64,000 bases of DNA from Roseovarius sp. UBA6217 (GCA_002421985.1 DISF01000043.1:1-64000); one strand, 5' to 3'; shown: positions 1 through 8,960, numbered from the stretch's first letter. Notes: a model not told the origin generated them from the sequence alone. Made by a program: numbers and translations.

Positions 1-2
1 GG

Positions 3-1163
3 GTCGCGCGGATGATGATGATGCAATATGCCGTGGTCGGTCAGAAACCGTTCTCGCATGTCTATGTCCACGCGCTGGTGCGCGACGAGACCGGCAAGAA
101 AATGTCCAAAAGCCTGGGCAACGTGCTCGACCCGCTCGACCTGATCGACGAATACGGCGCGGATGCGGTGCGGTTCACGCTGACGGCAATGGCCGCCATG
201 GGCCGCGATCTGAAGCTCTCGAAAGAGCGCATCGCGGGCTATCGCAACTTCACCACCAAGCTGTGGAACGCCGCGCGCTTTGCCGAGATGAACGGCGCGA
301 CCGGGGCCAAGGCCCCCCGCCCCACGCCAACCGCCACCGTCAACAAGTGGATCATCGGCGAGACCGCCCGCACCCGCGCCGCCGTCGATGCGGCGCTCGA
401 GGGTTTCCGCTTCAACGATGCCGCGAACACGCTCTATGCCTTTGTCTGGGGCAAGGTCTGCGACTGGTATGTGGAATTTTCCAAGCCGCTCTTGATGGAT
501 GGCGACGCAGCCACCCGCGCCGAGACCCAGGCCACGATGTCCTGGGTGATCGACCAATGCCTGATCCTGCTTCATCCGATCATGCCATTCGTGACCGAGG
601 AATTGTGGTCCACCCTCGGGGAGCGCGAGAAAATGCTGATCCACGCCGATTGGCCCGACTACGGCACCGACCTGATCGACCCCGCGGCCGACCGCGAGAT
701 GACCTGGGTGATTGCCCTGATCGAGCAGGTCCGCTCGGCGCGCGCGCAGATGCATGTGCCCGCGGGGCTGCATGTGCCGCTTCTGGTGACAGAGCTTGGC
801 GAGGCGGGCCGCGCGGCCTGGGACAATAACGAGGCGATGATCCGGCGGCTGGCGCGCATCGACAGCCTGACACATGTGGCAGGCTTTCCCAAGGGCTGCG
901 TCACCGTCGCCGTCGAGGGCGGAAGCTTTGGCCTGCCGCTCGCGGATATCATTGATATCGAAGAGGAAAAATCGCGGCTGGAAAAGACGCTGGCAAAGCT
1001 GGAAAAAGAGCTTGGGGGCCTGCGCGGGCGGCTGGGCAACCCGAAATTCGTCGAAAGCGCGCCCGAGGCGGTGGTGGCAGAGACCCGCGAGACCCTTGCC
1101 ACGCGCGAAGACGAGGCGGCCCGGTTGCGCGCCGCGCTCGACCGTCTTGCCGAGCTTGGCTGA
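3..1163 (+). CDS. valS: Valyl-tRNA synthetase, C-terminal part (5' end outside window)
   Basis: Cytoplasmic class I aminoacyl-tRNA synthetase that charges tRNA-Val. The reading frame is already open at the window edge and continues upstream of the run of four Met codons, so the N-terminal two thirds, with the HIGH motif and editing domain, are missing here. The visible part has the KMSKS loop ([14 protein letters not shown]) about 30 residues in, then the anticodon-binding helical domain and a C-terminal coiled coil rich in Glu/Lys/Leu (around [17 protein letters not shown]), which is typical of ValRS and absent from IleRS and LeuRS. It ends facing the convergent helicase gene, with a long hairpin between them. 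Confidence 0.95.
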   Translation, partial: VARMMMMQYAVVGQKPFSHVYVHALVRDETGKKMSKSLGNVLDPLDLIDEYGADAVRFTLTAMAAMGRDLKLSKERIAGYRNFTTKLWNAARFAEMNGATGAKAPRPTPTATVNKWIIGETARTRAAVDAALEGFRFNDAANTLYAFVWGKVCDWYVEFSKPLLMDGDAATRAETQATMSWVIDQCLILLHPIMPFVTEELWSTLGEREKMLIHADWPDYGTDLIDPAADREMTWVIALIEQVRSARAQMHVPAGLHVPLLVTELGEAGRAAWDNNEAMIRRLARIDSLTHVAGFPKGCVTVAVEGGSFGLPLADIIDIEEEKSRLEKTLAKLEKELGGLRGRLGNPKFVESAPEAVVAETRETLATREDEAARLRAALDRLAELG

Positions 1164-1179
1164 CAGGGTGCCTCCGGCA

Positions 1180-1236
1180 GGAGTATTTGAGGCAAGATGA
1201 AGGGCTTGCGCGGCTTCATCTTGCCAAAAATACTCC
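1180..1236. terminator. Long hairpin between convergent valS and pcrA/uvrD; likely bidirectional terminator and repeat element
   Basis: Left arm 1180-1202 pairs with right arm 1214-1236. Twelve base pairs are perfect (GGCAAGATGAAG with CTTCATCTTGCC), then there is a 2-bp mismatch, then nine more pairs (GGAGTATTT with AAATACTCC), around an 11-nt loop. An A run and a T run lie inside the outer stem, so it could terminate transcription from both sides. The right-arm sequence recurs exactly at 63106-63127, so this is also a dispersed motif. Confidence 0.7.
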
Positions 1237-1257
1237 AATACCGCCGGTCAGGCCCGT

Positions 1258-3591
1258 TCAGAACGGCACGTCATCCGCGCCGGTGATGAAGCGGGCGACG
1301 ACCTTTTTCACACCTGCCTTGTCAAACGCGATCTCGAGCTTGTCGCCCTCGATGCCGGTGATCTCGCCATAGCCGAATTTCTGGTGAAAGACCCGCTCGC
1401 CGACGCTGTGCGAACTCAGCGCCTGCGCGTCGATCACCGGGGATCGTGCCGCAACCGGCTGGCTCATGTGGCGCTCGCCCCCGCGCGCTTGCAGCCGCCG
1501 CCAGCCCGGTGAATTATAGACATCGGCCTGCGCCACGCGGCTCTCGATCCCCGAGGAGGCGGCGACGGGACCGCCATAAAGCCCCGGCGGCGTCAGCACC
1601 TCGACGTGATCGGGCGGCAATTCGTCGATGAAGCGCGAGGGCAGTTGCGATTGCCATTGCCCGTAAACCCGCCGGTTGCCGGCAAAGGAGATGGTGCAGA
1701 CCTCCTCGGCGCGGGTGATGCCGACATAGGCAAGGCGGCGCTCTTCCTCCAGCCCCCGCGTGCCCGACTCGTCCATCGAGCGTTGCGAGGGGAAAAGCCC
1801 GTCCTCCCATCCCGGCAGGAACACGGCGGGAAATTCCAGCCCCTTGGCGGCGTGCAGCGTCATCAGGGTGATCTTCTCGCCCGCCTCGTCGCTTTCGTTC
1901 TCCATGATGAGCGACACATGTTCGAGAAAGCCTTGCAGGTTCTCGAACCCTTCCAGCGCCTTCACCAGTTCCTTGAGATTCTCCAGCCGCCCCGGTGCCT
2001 CGGGCGTTTTGTCGTTTTGCCACATCCCCGTGTAGCCCGATTCGTCGAGGATCATCTCGGCCAGCTCGATATGGGTGATCGCCGGGTCGTCCACCATCCG
2101 CCCCCAGCGGGCGAGGCTGTCGATGAGCCGCGCCAGTTCCACAGCCCCCTTGCCGGTGATCCCCTTCTGATCGAGCAAGAGGCGCGCGCCCTGCACCAGC
2201 GGAACGCCGTGCTGCCGCGCGGTCACCTGGATTTTCTGCTGCGCCTTGTCGCCAAGGCCGCGCTTGGGCGTGTTCACGATCCGCTCGAAAGCCAGATCGT
2301 CGGCGGGCGAGATCACCAGCCGGAAATAGGCCATGGCGTCGCGGATCTCCATCCGCTCGTAAAAACGCGGCCCGCCGATCACGCGGTAGGGCAGGCCGAT
2401 GGTCAGGAACCGGTCCTCAAAAGCGCGCATCTGGTGGGAGGCGCGCACGAGAATGGCCATGTCATCAAGGCAGAAGGGCCGCATCCCGCGGGTGCCGCGG
2501 CTCATCGCCTCGATCTCTTCGCCGATCCAGCGAGCCTCTTCCTCGCCGTCCCAATGGCCGATCAGGCGAACCTTTTCGCCCGTCTCGGCCTGCGTCCACA
2601 ACTCCTTGCCAAGCCGGTCGCGGTTGCCCGCGATCACGCTGCTTGCTGCGGCCAGGATATGCGGGGTGGAGCGGTAATTCTGTTCCAGCCGGATCACCGC
2701 CGCACCCGGAAAATCCTTCTCGAACCGCAGGATATTGCCCACCTCGGCGCCGCGCCAGCCATAGATCGACTGATCGTCATCGCCCACGCAGCAGATATTG
2801 CGATGCCCCGCCGCCAAGAGGCGCAGCCACAGATATTGCGCCACGTTGGTATCCTGATATTCGTCCACGAGGATGTATTTGAACCAGCGCTGATATTGCG
2901 CCAGCACATCCGCGTGGCGCTGAAAGATCGTCACCACATGCAAGAGCAGGTCGCCGAAATCGACCGCGTTCAGCTCTTTCAGCCGCGCCTGATAGAGCCG
3001 GTAGAGCGCAGGCCCCTTGCCGTCATAGGCGCTGGCCTCACTGGCGGGCAGGTTGTCGGGCGTCCAGGCGCGGTTTTTCCACTGGTCGATGATCCCGGCC
3101 AGTTGCCGCGCGGGCCAGCGTTTATCGTCGATACCCGCAGCCTGCACGAGCTGCTTCAGCAGGCGCAACTGGTCATCGGTATCGAGGATGGTGAAATTCG
3201 ATTTGAGACCCGCCAGTTCGGCGTGACGACGCAAGAGCTTGACGCAGATCGCGTGAAAGGTGCCAAGCCAGGGCATCCCCTCGACCGGCTGGCCCATGAG
3301 CGCGCCGACGCGGGTTTTCATCTCGCGCGCGGCCTTGTTGGTAAAGGTCACGGCGAGGATTTCATGGGGCCGCGCGCGCCCGGTGTTGAGCAGGTGCACG
3401 ATGCGCGTGGTGAGCGCCTTGGTCTTGCCGGTGCCCGCGCCCGCGAGCATCAGCACCGGGCCGTCAAGCGTTTCGGCGGCGCGGCGCTGCTCGGGGTTCA
3501 GATCGTCGAGATAGGGCGCGGGCCGCGCGGCCATGGCGCGGGCGGCGAGGCTTGCGCCCTCGAAGGCGTCGGAATCGTCATATGTGCTCAT
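1258..3591 (-). CDS. UvrD/PcrA-type ATP-dependent DNA helicase
   Basis: Superfamily 1A 3'-5' DNA helicase for nucleotide-excision and mismatch repair and for clearing replication blocks. The 777-aa product has Walker A GAGTGKT at residues 51-57, a DEYQDT Walker B/motif II, the motif III-IV region GDDDQSIYGWRGA, and motif VI VGITRAEE. The C-terminal tail is the usual UvrD/PcrA one. The frame stays open 41 codons upstream, but the start at 3591 fits the usual family start just before the Q-motif region (LNPEQRRAAE). It is transcribed away from the divergent hydroxyacid dehydrogenase. A perfect GTTC-N7-GTTC LexA site lies 43 bp upstream, so SOS induction is likely. Whether to call it uvrD or pcrA cannot be settled from sequence alone. 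Confidence 0.93.
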   Translation of the reverse strand: MSTYDDSDAFEGASLAARAMAARPAPYLDDLNPEQRRAAETLDGPVLMLAGAGTGKTKALTTRIVHLLNTGRARPHEILAVTFTNKAAREMKTRVGALMGQPVEGMPWLGTFHAICVKLLRRHAELAGLKSNFTILDTDDQLRLLKQLVQAAGIDDKRWPARQLAGIIDQWKNRAWTPDNLPASEASAYDGKGPALYRLYQARLKELNAVDFGDLLLHVVTIFQRHADVLAQYQRWFKYILVDEYQDTNVAQYLWLRLLAAGHRNICCVGDDDQSIYGWRGAEVGNILRFEKDFPGAAVIRLEQNYRSTPHILAAASSVIAGNRDRLGKELWTQAETGEKVRLIGHWDGEEEARWIGEEIEAMSRGTRGMRPFCLDDMAILVRASHQMRAFEDRFLTIGLPYRVIGGPRFYERMEIRDAMAYFRLVISPADDLAFERIVNTPKRGLGDKAQQKIQVTARQHGVPLVQGARLLLDQKGITGKGAVELARLIDSLARWGRMVDDPAITHIELAEMILDESGYTGMWQNDKTPEAPGRLENLKELVKALEGFENLQGFLEHVSLIMENESDEAGEKITLMTLHAAKGLEFPAVFLPGWEDGLFPSQRSMDESGTRGLEEERRLAYVGITRAEEVCTISFAGNRRVYGQWQSQLPSRFIDELPPDHVEVLTPPGLYGGPVAASSGIESRVAQADVYNSPGWRRLQARGGERHMSQPVAARSPVIDAQALSSHSVGERVFHQKFGYGEITGIEGDKLEIAFDKAGVKKVVARFITGADDVPF

Positions 3592-3633
3592 GGCCCCCAA
3601 ACTAGCCTGCCCCGCGCGCGAGTTAAAGCCAAT

Positions 3634-3648
3634 GTTCGGGATACGTTC
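3634..3648. promoter_or_regulatory. LexA (SOS) box of alphaproteobacterial type
   Basis: Exact match to GTTC-N7-GTTC (GTTCGGGATACGTTC), the direct-repeat operator bound by alphaproteobacterial LexA. It lies 43 bp upstream of the helicase start and about 50 bp upstream of the divergent dehydrogenase start, so it could affect either gene. The helicase is the expected SOS target. A second perfect box in this window lies at 58011-58025. Confidence 0.7.
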
Positions 3649-3698
3649 CGCGCGCGCCGCCCTCTGGACAAGCCCCTGAAAACCCGCGCAAATGGGGC

Positions 3699-4850
3699 AT
3701 GACCCTGCATTCAAGATACCCCGCCCTCTCGGACCTGCGCGACCGCGCCCGCGCGCGCATTCCGCGTTTCGTCTGGGAATATCTTGACAGCGGCACCGGG
3801 ATGGAGGCCACCAGGGCGCGCAATCGCACCATGCTCGATCACGTTTTGCTCAGCCCGTCGATCCTGCATGGCGAGATCGTGCCGGACCTGTCGGTGACGC
3901 TTTTTGGCCAGACCCACCCCCTGCCCGTGGGCATCGCGCCAGTGGGCATGTCCGGCCTCATCTGGCCCGAGGCCGAGCATCATCTGGCGCGTGCCGCCAC
4001 GGCGCTCGCCATCCCCTACACGCTCTCGACCGTGGCCACGGTGCGGCCCGAGGATGTCGGGCCGCATCTCGACGGGCGGGGCTGGTTCCAGATGTATCCG
4101 CCGCGCGACGAGGGCATTCGCGCCGACATGTTAAGGCGCGCGCGCGAGGCGGGATTTTCGGTGCTGGTGCTGACCGTCGATGTGCCGGTGGCGAGCCGAC
4201 GCGAGCGTCAGGTGCGCTCGGGCCTGACCACGCCGCCACGCCTCACGCCGCGGCTCCTGGCGCAGGTGGCGCGCTGCCCGGTCTGGGCGATGGGCATGGC
4301 GCGCAGGGGAATGCCCCGGATGCGGCTCATCGACGATTACGCAGGCGCGATGAAGGGCCTGCCCTCGACCAAGCACGCGGGCTATATGCTGCGCACCTCG
4401 CCGGACTGGTCCTATCTGCGCTGGCTGCGCGCGCATTGGCAGGGGCCGCTCATCGTCAAGGGCGTGACCCGCGCCGAGGATGCCGCGGCGCTGGAAAAGG
4501 AGGGCGTCGATGCGATCTGGATATCCAATCACGCGGGCCGTCAGTTCGACGCCGCCCCCGCCACCATAGAGGCGCTGCCCGGCGTGCGCGCGGCGACGCG
4601 CCTGCCGGTGATCCTTGATGGCGGGATCGAGGGCGGTCTTGATATCCTGCGCGCCGTGGCCCTTGGCGCGGATTTCGTGATGATGGGGCGCGGCTGGCAT
4701 TACGCGCTGGGCGCGCTGGGGGTCCGTGGCCCCGCCCATCTGGCCGATATCCTGGCCGAGGACCTCAAGGCCAATATGGGCCAGCTTGGCCTGCACCGGG
4801 TGACCGACGCGCCAAGCCGCCTGAGCGGCCTGCCCGTTTCATCTCCTTAA
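3699..4850 (+). CDS. FMN-dependent alpha-hydroxy acid dehydrogenase (L-lactate dehydrogenase-like)
   Basis: Flavoenzyme of the LldD/glycolate oxidase family that oxidises an L-2-hydroxy acid such as L-lactate to the 2-oxo acid and passes electrons to quinone or oxygen. The 383-aa length is normal. Visible signatures are the N-terminal RIPRFVWEYLDSG segment, PVGIAPVGMSG at the FMN site, the QMYPPRD strand, LTVDVPV, and the active-site block SNHAGRQFD followed by LDGGIEGGLDI and MMGRG. The usual active-site sequence is SNHGGRQLD, so G to A and L to F are small departures; His and Arg are kept. A true lactate dehydrogenase or a relative with another hydroxy-acid substrate are both possible. The helix-hairpin-helix gene follows 16 bp downstream. 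Confidence 0.9.
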   Translation: MTLHSRYPALSDLRDRARARIPRFVWEYLDSGTGMEATRARNRTMLDHVLLSPSILHGEIVPDLSVTLFGQTHPLPVGIAPVGMSGLIWPEAEHHLARAATALAIPYTLSTVATVRPEDVGPHLDGRGWFQMYPPRDEGIRADMLRRAREAGFSVLVLTVDVPVASRRERQVRSGLTTPPRLTPRLLAQVARCPVWAMGMARRGMPRMRLIDDYAGAMKGLPSTKHAGYMLRTSPDWSYLRWLRAHWQGPLIVKGVTRAEDAAALEKEGVDAIWISNHAGRQFDAAPATIEALPGVRAATRLPVILDGGIEGGLDILRAVALGADFVMMGRGWHYALGALGVRGPAHLADILAEDLKANMGQLGLHRVTDAPSRLSGLPVSSP

Positions 4851-4866
4851 CGAAAGGAAAACCACC

Positions 4867-5295
4867 ATGCCCACATTGACAGATATTCGCGGGATCGGCC
4901 CCGCCCTTGCCAAGGCGCTCGAAACCCTGGGGATCACCAGCCCCGACTTGCTGGCCCGCGCCGATCCGTCGGCGCTGACCGCCCTGCGCGGCATCTCGCC
5001 GGGGCGCGCGCAGAGTTTCATCGCCGCCGCATCGGCGCTGAGCGCGTCCGAACCCGCCTCCGCACCGGCACCTGCACCCGACCCCGCACCGGACCCCCAA
5101 GCGACACAGAACGGCGCCCCCGCCGAGACGGCGGGCGAGGCCAAGGCTGAAAAGACGAAAAAGAAGAGCACGGCAAAGGCAGCCGCCAAGGACAAGGTCA
5201 AGGCGAAGAAAAAAGGCAAAGCCAAGGATAAAACCAAGGGCAAGGGAAAGGCCAAAGCCACGAAAAAGAAGAAAACCGCCAAATCCTCCGGGTGA
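4867..5295 (+). CDS. Small helix-hairpin-helix protein with Lys/Ala-rich histone H1-like tail
   Basis: 142 aa in two clear parts. Residues 1-60 form a helix-hairpin-helix DNA-binding unit with two GIG-like turns (DIRGIGPALAKALE and LRGISPGRAQSFI). Residues 61-95 are a Pro/Ala/Glu linker. From about 95 to the end almost every residue is Lys, Ala, Thr or Gly, with repeated KAKKKGKAK-like units, resembling eukaryotic H1 and bacterial H1-like tails. I infer a non-specific DNA-binding, possibly nucleoid-associated, protein. I do not recognise a named family. A ribosome-binding site (GAAAGGA) precedes the ATG, and co-transcription with the upstream dehydrogenase is plausible. Confidence 0.8.
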   Translation: MPTLTDIRGIGPALAKALETLGITSPDLLARADPSALTALRGISPGRAQSFIAAASALSASEPASAPAPAPDPAPDPQATQNGAPAETAGEAKAEKTKKKSTAKAAAKDKVKAKKKGKAKDKTKGKGKAKATKKKKTAKSSG

Positions 5296-5327
5296 GCGCC
5301 CGCGCCGGCCAGGCCTGCTCAGCCTGC

Positions 5328-5349
5328 GGGGCGGGAATTTCCCCGCCCC
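5328..5349 (+). terminator. GC-rich hairpin downstream of the HhH gene
   Basis: Perfect 8-bp stem GGGGCGGG (5328-5335) with CCCGCCCC (5342-5349) around a 6-nt A/T-rich loop, 33 bp after the HhH stop codon. There is no T run after it, so intrinsic termination is uncertain. Confidence 0.35.
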
Positions 5350-5363
5350 GGCGGAATGCTGCA

Positions 5364-5392
5364 TTGCGCAAACCTTTCGCAAATCTTACAAG
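5364..5392 (+). promoter_or_regulatory. Predicted pyc promoter with CGCAAA direct repeats in the spacer
   Basis: TTGCGC (5364-5369), a 17-bp spacer and TACAAG (5387-5392) make a plausible housekeeping promoter with a start near 5399 and a leader of about 48 nt. Two CGCAAA hexamers (5367-5372 and 5378-5383) lie 11 bp apart, one helical turn, across the -35/-10 spacer, as expected for a regulator site. The repeat resembles in style the TTTGCAAA-type repeats reported for short-chain acyl-CoA metabolism regulators of Rhodobacter, which is inference. Confidence 0.4.
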
Positions 5393-5446
5393 ATGCCAGC
5401 GCCGCAGCGCGGCAAAGGACCACAGACCATCGGGGGGAGAGCGCCC

Positions 5447-8400
5447 ATGGCCGAATTCCGGAAAATCCTCATCGCCAATCGCGGCGAGATCGCCATTCGC
5501 GTGATGCGCGCGGCCAATGAGCTGGGCAAGCGCACCGTCGCCGTATTTGCCGAAGAGGACAAGCTGTCGCTGCACCGCTTCAAGGCCGACGAGGCCTATC
5601 GCATCGGCGAGGGGCTGGGGCCGGTGGCGGCCTACCTGTCGATCGAGGAGATCATCCGCGTGGCGAGGCTTTCGGGCGCGGACGCGATCCATCCCGGTTA
5701 TGGCTTGCTCAGCGAAAACCCCGATTTCGTCGATGCCTGCACGGCGGCGGGGATTACCTTCATCGGCCCCAAGGCGGAAACCATGCGCGCGCTTGGCGAC
5801 AAGGCCAGCGCGCGGCGCGTGGCCATCGAGGCGGGCGTGCCGGTCATCCCCGCCACCGAGGTGCTGGGCGACGACATGGACAAGGTCCGCGCCGAGGCCG
5901 AGGCGGTGGGCTATCCACTGATGCTCAAGGCAAGCTGGGGCGGCGGCGGGCGCGGGATGCGCCCTATCCTTGATCCGTCAGAGCTGACGGAAAAGGTGCT
6001 GGAGGGCCGCCGCGAGGCCGAGGCCGCATTCGGCAATGGCGAGGGTTATCTGGAAAAGATGATCGAGCGCGCGCGCCATGTCGAGGTCCAGATCCTCGGC
6101 GACAGCCACGGCAACATGTATCACCTGTTTGAGCGCGATTGCTCGGTGCAGCGCCGCAATCAAAAGGTCGTCGAGCGCGCCCCCGCCCCCTATCTTTCGG
6201 AGGCGCAGCGCGAGGAAATCTGCGAGCTTGGTTACCGCATCTGCAAGCATGTGAATTACGAATGCGCCGGCACCGTCGAGTTCCTGATGGATATGGACAG
6301 CGGCAAGTTCTACTTCATCGAGGTCAACCCCCGCGTGCAGGTCGAACACACCGTGACCGAGGAGGTCACCGGCATCGACATCGTGCAGGCGCAGATCAGG
6401 ATCGCCGAGGGCAAGACCCTGGCAGAGGCCACCGGCAAGGCCAGCCAATCCGACATCACGCTGAACGGTCACGCGCTGCAAACGCGGATCACCACCGAGG
6501 ATCCGCTGAATAATTTCATCCCCGATTACGGCCGCATCACCGCCTATCGCAGCGCCACCGGCATGGGCATTCGCCTTGACGGCGGCACCGCCTATTCGGG
6601 CGGCGTCATCACGCGCTATTATGACAGCCTGCTGACCAAGGTCACCGCCCACGCCCAGACGCCTGAGGCCGCGATTGCCCGGATGGACCGCGCCCTGCGC
6701 GAGTTCCGCATTCGCGGGGTGTCAACCAATATCGCCTTTGTCGAGAACCTGCTCAAGCACCCGACATTCCTCAACAACCAGTATACCACCAAGTTCATCG
6801 ACACGACGCCCGAGTTGTTCAAGTTCTCCAGGCGGCGCGACCGGGGCACCAAGGTGCTGACCTATATCGCCGACATCACCGTGAACGGCCACCCCGAGAC
6901 GGTGGGCCGCGCGAAACCGGCGGATGTGAAGCCGCCGCGCCCGCCCCGGTCGCTGGCCGATCCGGCCCCCGGCACCAAGACGCTGCTGGAGGCGCAAGGC
7001 GCCAGGGCCGTGGCCGACTGGATGCTGGCGCAAAACCGCCTGCTTGTGACCGACACCACCATGCGCGACGGGCATCAATCGCTTCTGGCCACGCGGATGC
7101 GCTCGATCGACATGATCCGCGTGGCCCCCGCCTATGCCGCCAACCTGCCGGGCCTTTTCAGCGTGGAATGCTGGGGCGGGGCGACGTTCGATGTGGCCTA
7201 TCGGTTCTTGCAGGAATGCCCGTGGCAGCGCCTGCGCGATCTGCGCGCCGCCATGCCCAACCTGCTGACGCAGATGCTTTTGCGCGCCTCCAACGGCGTG
7301 GGCTATACCAACTACCCCGACAACGTGGTGCAGGAATTCGTGCGTCAGGCCGCCGAGACGGGCGTCGATGTGTTTCGCGTGTTCGACAGCCTCAACTGGG
7401 TCGAGAACATGCGCGTCGCGATGGATGCGGTGATCGACACTGGCAAGATCTGCGAGGGCACGATCTGCTATACCGGCGATATCCTTGACCCCGACCGCGC
7501 CAAGTATGACCTGAAATATTACGTTGGCATGGCGCGTGACTTGCAGGCGGCGGGCGCGCATGTCCTGGGCCTCAAGGACATGGCAGGGCTGTTGAAACCG
7601 GCCTCGGCCAGCGTTCTGGTCAAGGCCTTGAAAGAAGAATTGGATATCCCCGTCCATTTCCACACCCATGACACCAGCGGCATTGCCGGGGCCACCATCC
7701 TTGCCGCCGCTGAGGCAGGCGTTGATGCGGTCGATGCCGCGATGGATGCCTTCTCGGGCGGCACCTCGCAGCCCTGCCTTGGCTCTATCGTTTCCGCCCT
7801 GCGCCACACGCCGCGCGACACGGGCCTGCCCATCGAGCGTATCCGCGAGATTTCCAACTACTGGGAACATGTGCGCGCGCAATATGTGGCGTTTGAATCG
7901 GGCCTTCAGGCCCCCGCCTCCGAGGTCTATCTGCACGAGATGCCCGGCGGGCAGTTCACCAACCTCAAGGCGCAGGCGCGCGCTCTTGGCCTGGAGGAAA
8001 AATGGCCCGAGGTGGCGCGCACCTATGCGGATGTGAACCAGATGTTCGGCGATATCGTCAAGGTCACGCCATCGTCCAAGGTGGTGGGCGACATGGCGCT
8101 GATGATGGTGAGCCAGGGCCTCAGCCGCGCCGATGTCGAAGACCCGGCGCGCGACGTGGCCTTTCCCGATAGCGTGATCGACATGATGCGCGGCAACCTT
8201 GGCCAGCCGCCGGGCGGCTTTCCCGAGGGGATCGTGAAAAAGGTGCTCAAGGATGAGCAGCCCAATACCGAGCGCCCCGGCCTGCACCTGGCCCCCGTCG
8301 ATATCGAGGCCACGCAGCGCGATGTGGTGGCCCAGCTTGACGGCAAGGAGATCGACCGCGAGGATCTGAACGGATACCTGATGTATCCCAAGGTCTTTCT

Positions 8401-8884
8401 CGATTACATGGGCCGTCACCGCCAATATGGCCCGGTGCGCACCCTGCCCACGCGCACCTTCTTTTACGGGATGGAACCGGGCGAGGAAATCAGCGTCGAG
8501 ATCGACCCCGGCAAGATCCTTGAAATCCGCCTGCAAACCCTGGGCGAGACCAGTGAGGACGGCGAGGTCAAGGTGTTCTTCGAGCTCAACGGCCAGCCCC
8601 GCGTGATCCGCGTCCCGAACCGTCTGGTGAAATCCACCGCCGCCAGCCGCCCCAAGGCCGAGCCGGGCAACCCTGGCCATATCGGCGCGCCCATGCCCGG
8701 CGTGGTGGCCAGCGTCGCGGTGCAGGCAGGCCAAAGCGTCAAGACCGGCGACATGCTGCTGACCATCGAGGCGATGAAGATGGAAACAGGCATCCATGCC
8801 GAGCGCGATGCGGTGGTCCGGGCTGTGCATGTCACACCGGGCGGGCAGATCGACGCCAAGGATCTGCTTGTAGAGCTGGAGTAG
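5447..8884 (+). CDS. pyc: Pyruvate carboxylase
   Basis: Biotin enzyme that carboxylates pyruvate to oxaloacetate, replenishing the TCA cycle. 1145 aa in the order expected for the single-chain enzyme: biotin carboxylase (starting ILIANRGEIAIRV, with the GGGGRGM ATP loop near residues 165-170), carboxyltransferase (DTTMRDGHQSLLATR, metal and substrate site), and C-terminal biotin carrier domain with EAMKME, the biotinylated Lys being residue 1111. The frame extends 18 codons upstream, but the start at 5447 is preceded by a strong GGGGGGAGAG ribosome site and begins at the conserved N-terminus. Monocistronic, with a predicted promoter just upstream. Confidence 0.97.
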   Translation: MAEFRKILIANRGEIAIRVMRAANELGKRTVAVFAEEDKLSLHRFKADEAYRIGEGLGPVAAYLSIEEIIRVARLSGADAIHPGYGLLSENPDFVDACTAAGITFIGPKAETMRALGDKASARRVAIEAGVPVIPATEVLGDDMDKVRAEAEAVGYPLMLKASWGGGGRGMRPILDPSELTEKVLEGRREAEAAFGNGEGYLEKMIERARHVEVQILGDSHGNMYHLFERDCSVQRRNQKVVERAPAPYLSEAQREEICELGYRICKHVNYECAGTVEFLMDMDSGKFYFIEVNPRVQVEHTVTEEVTGIDIVQAQIRIAEGKTLAEATGKASQSDITLNGHALQTRITTEDPLNNFIPDYGRITAYRSATGMGIRLDGGTAYSGGVITRYYDSLLTKVTAHAQTPEAAIARMDRALREFRIRGVSTNIAFVENLLKHPTFLNNQYTTKFIDTTPELFKFSRRRDRGTKVLTYIADITVNGHPETVGRAKPADVKPPRPPRSLADPAPGTKTLLEAQGARAVADWMLAQNRLLVTDTTMRDGHQSLLATRMRSIDMIRVAPAYAANLPGLFSVECWGGATFDVAYRFLQECPWQRLRDLRAAMPNLLTQMLLRASNGVGYTNYPDNVVQEFVRQAAETGVDVFRVFDSLNWVENMRVAMDAVIDTGKICEGTICYTGDILDPDRAKYDLKYYVGMARDLQAAGAHVLGLKDMAGLLKPASASVLVKALKEELDIPVHFHTHDTSGIAGATILAAAEAGVDAVDAAMDAFSGGTSQPCLGSIVSALRHTPRDTGLPIERIREISNYWEHVRAQYVAFESGLQAPASEVYLHEMPGGQFTNLKAQARALGLEEKWPEVARTYADVNQMFGDIVKVTPSSKVVGDMALMMVSQGLSRADVEDPARDVAFPDSVIDMMRGNLGQPPGGFPEGIVKKVLKDEQPNTERPGLHLAPVDIEATQRDVVAQLDGKEIDREDLNGYLMYPKVFLDYMGRHRQYGPVRTLPTRTFFYGMEPGEEISVEIDPGKILEIRLQTLGETSEDGEVKVFFELNGQPRVIRVPNRLVKSTAASRPKAEPGNPGHIGAPMPGVVASVAVQAGQSVKTGDMLLTIEAMKMETGIHAERDAVVRAVHVTPGGQIDAKDLLVELE

Positions 8885-8893
8885 CGGCACCCC

Positions 8894-8960
8894 GTCATCC
8901 TCCGGCCTGACCGGTAATCTCCCGAAGGCCAGAGACCCCCGGATCGCGTCCGAGGGTGAC
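8894..8960. repeat. Imperfect inverted repeat after pyc (CCGTCATCCTCGGG-type intergenic element)
   Basis: The left side (GTCATCCTCCGGCCTGACCG) and the reverse complement of the right side (GTCACCCTCGGACGCGATCC) match at most positions, giving a ~67-bp degenerate hairpin. It resembles the intergenic palindromes with GTCATCCTCGGGCTTGACC cores common in alphaproteobacteria, and could also serve as the pyc terminator. The rest of the 411-bp gap to the tRNA (8961-9295) shows no convincing gene. Confidence 0.5.
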
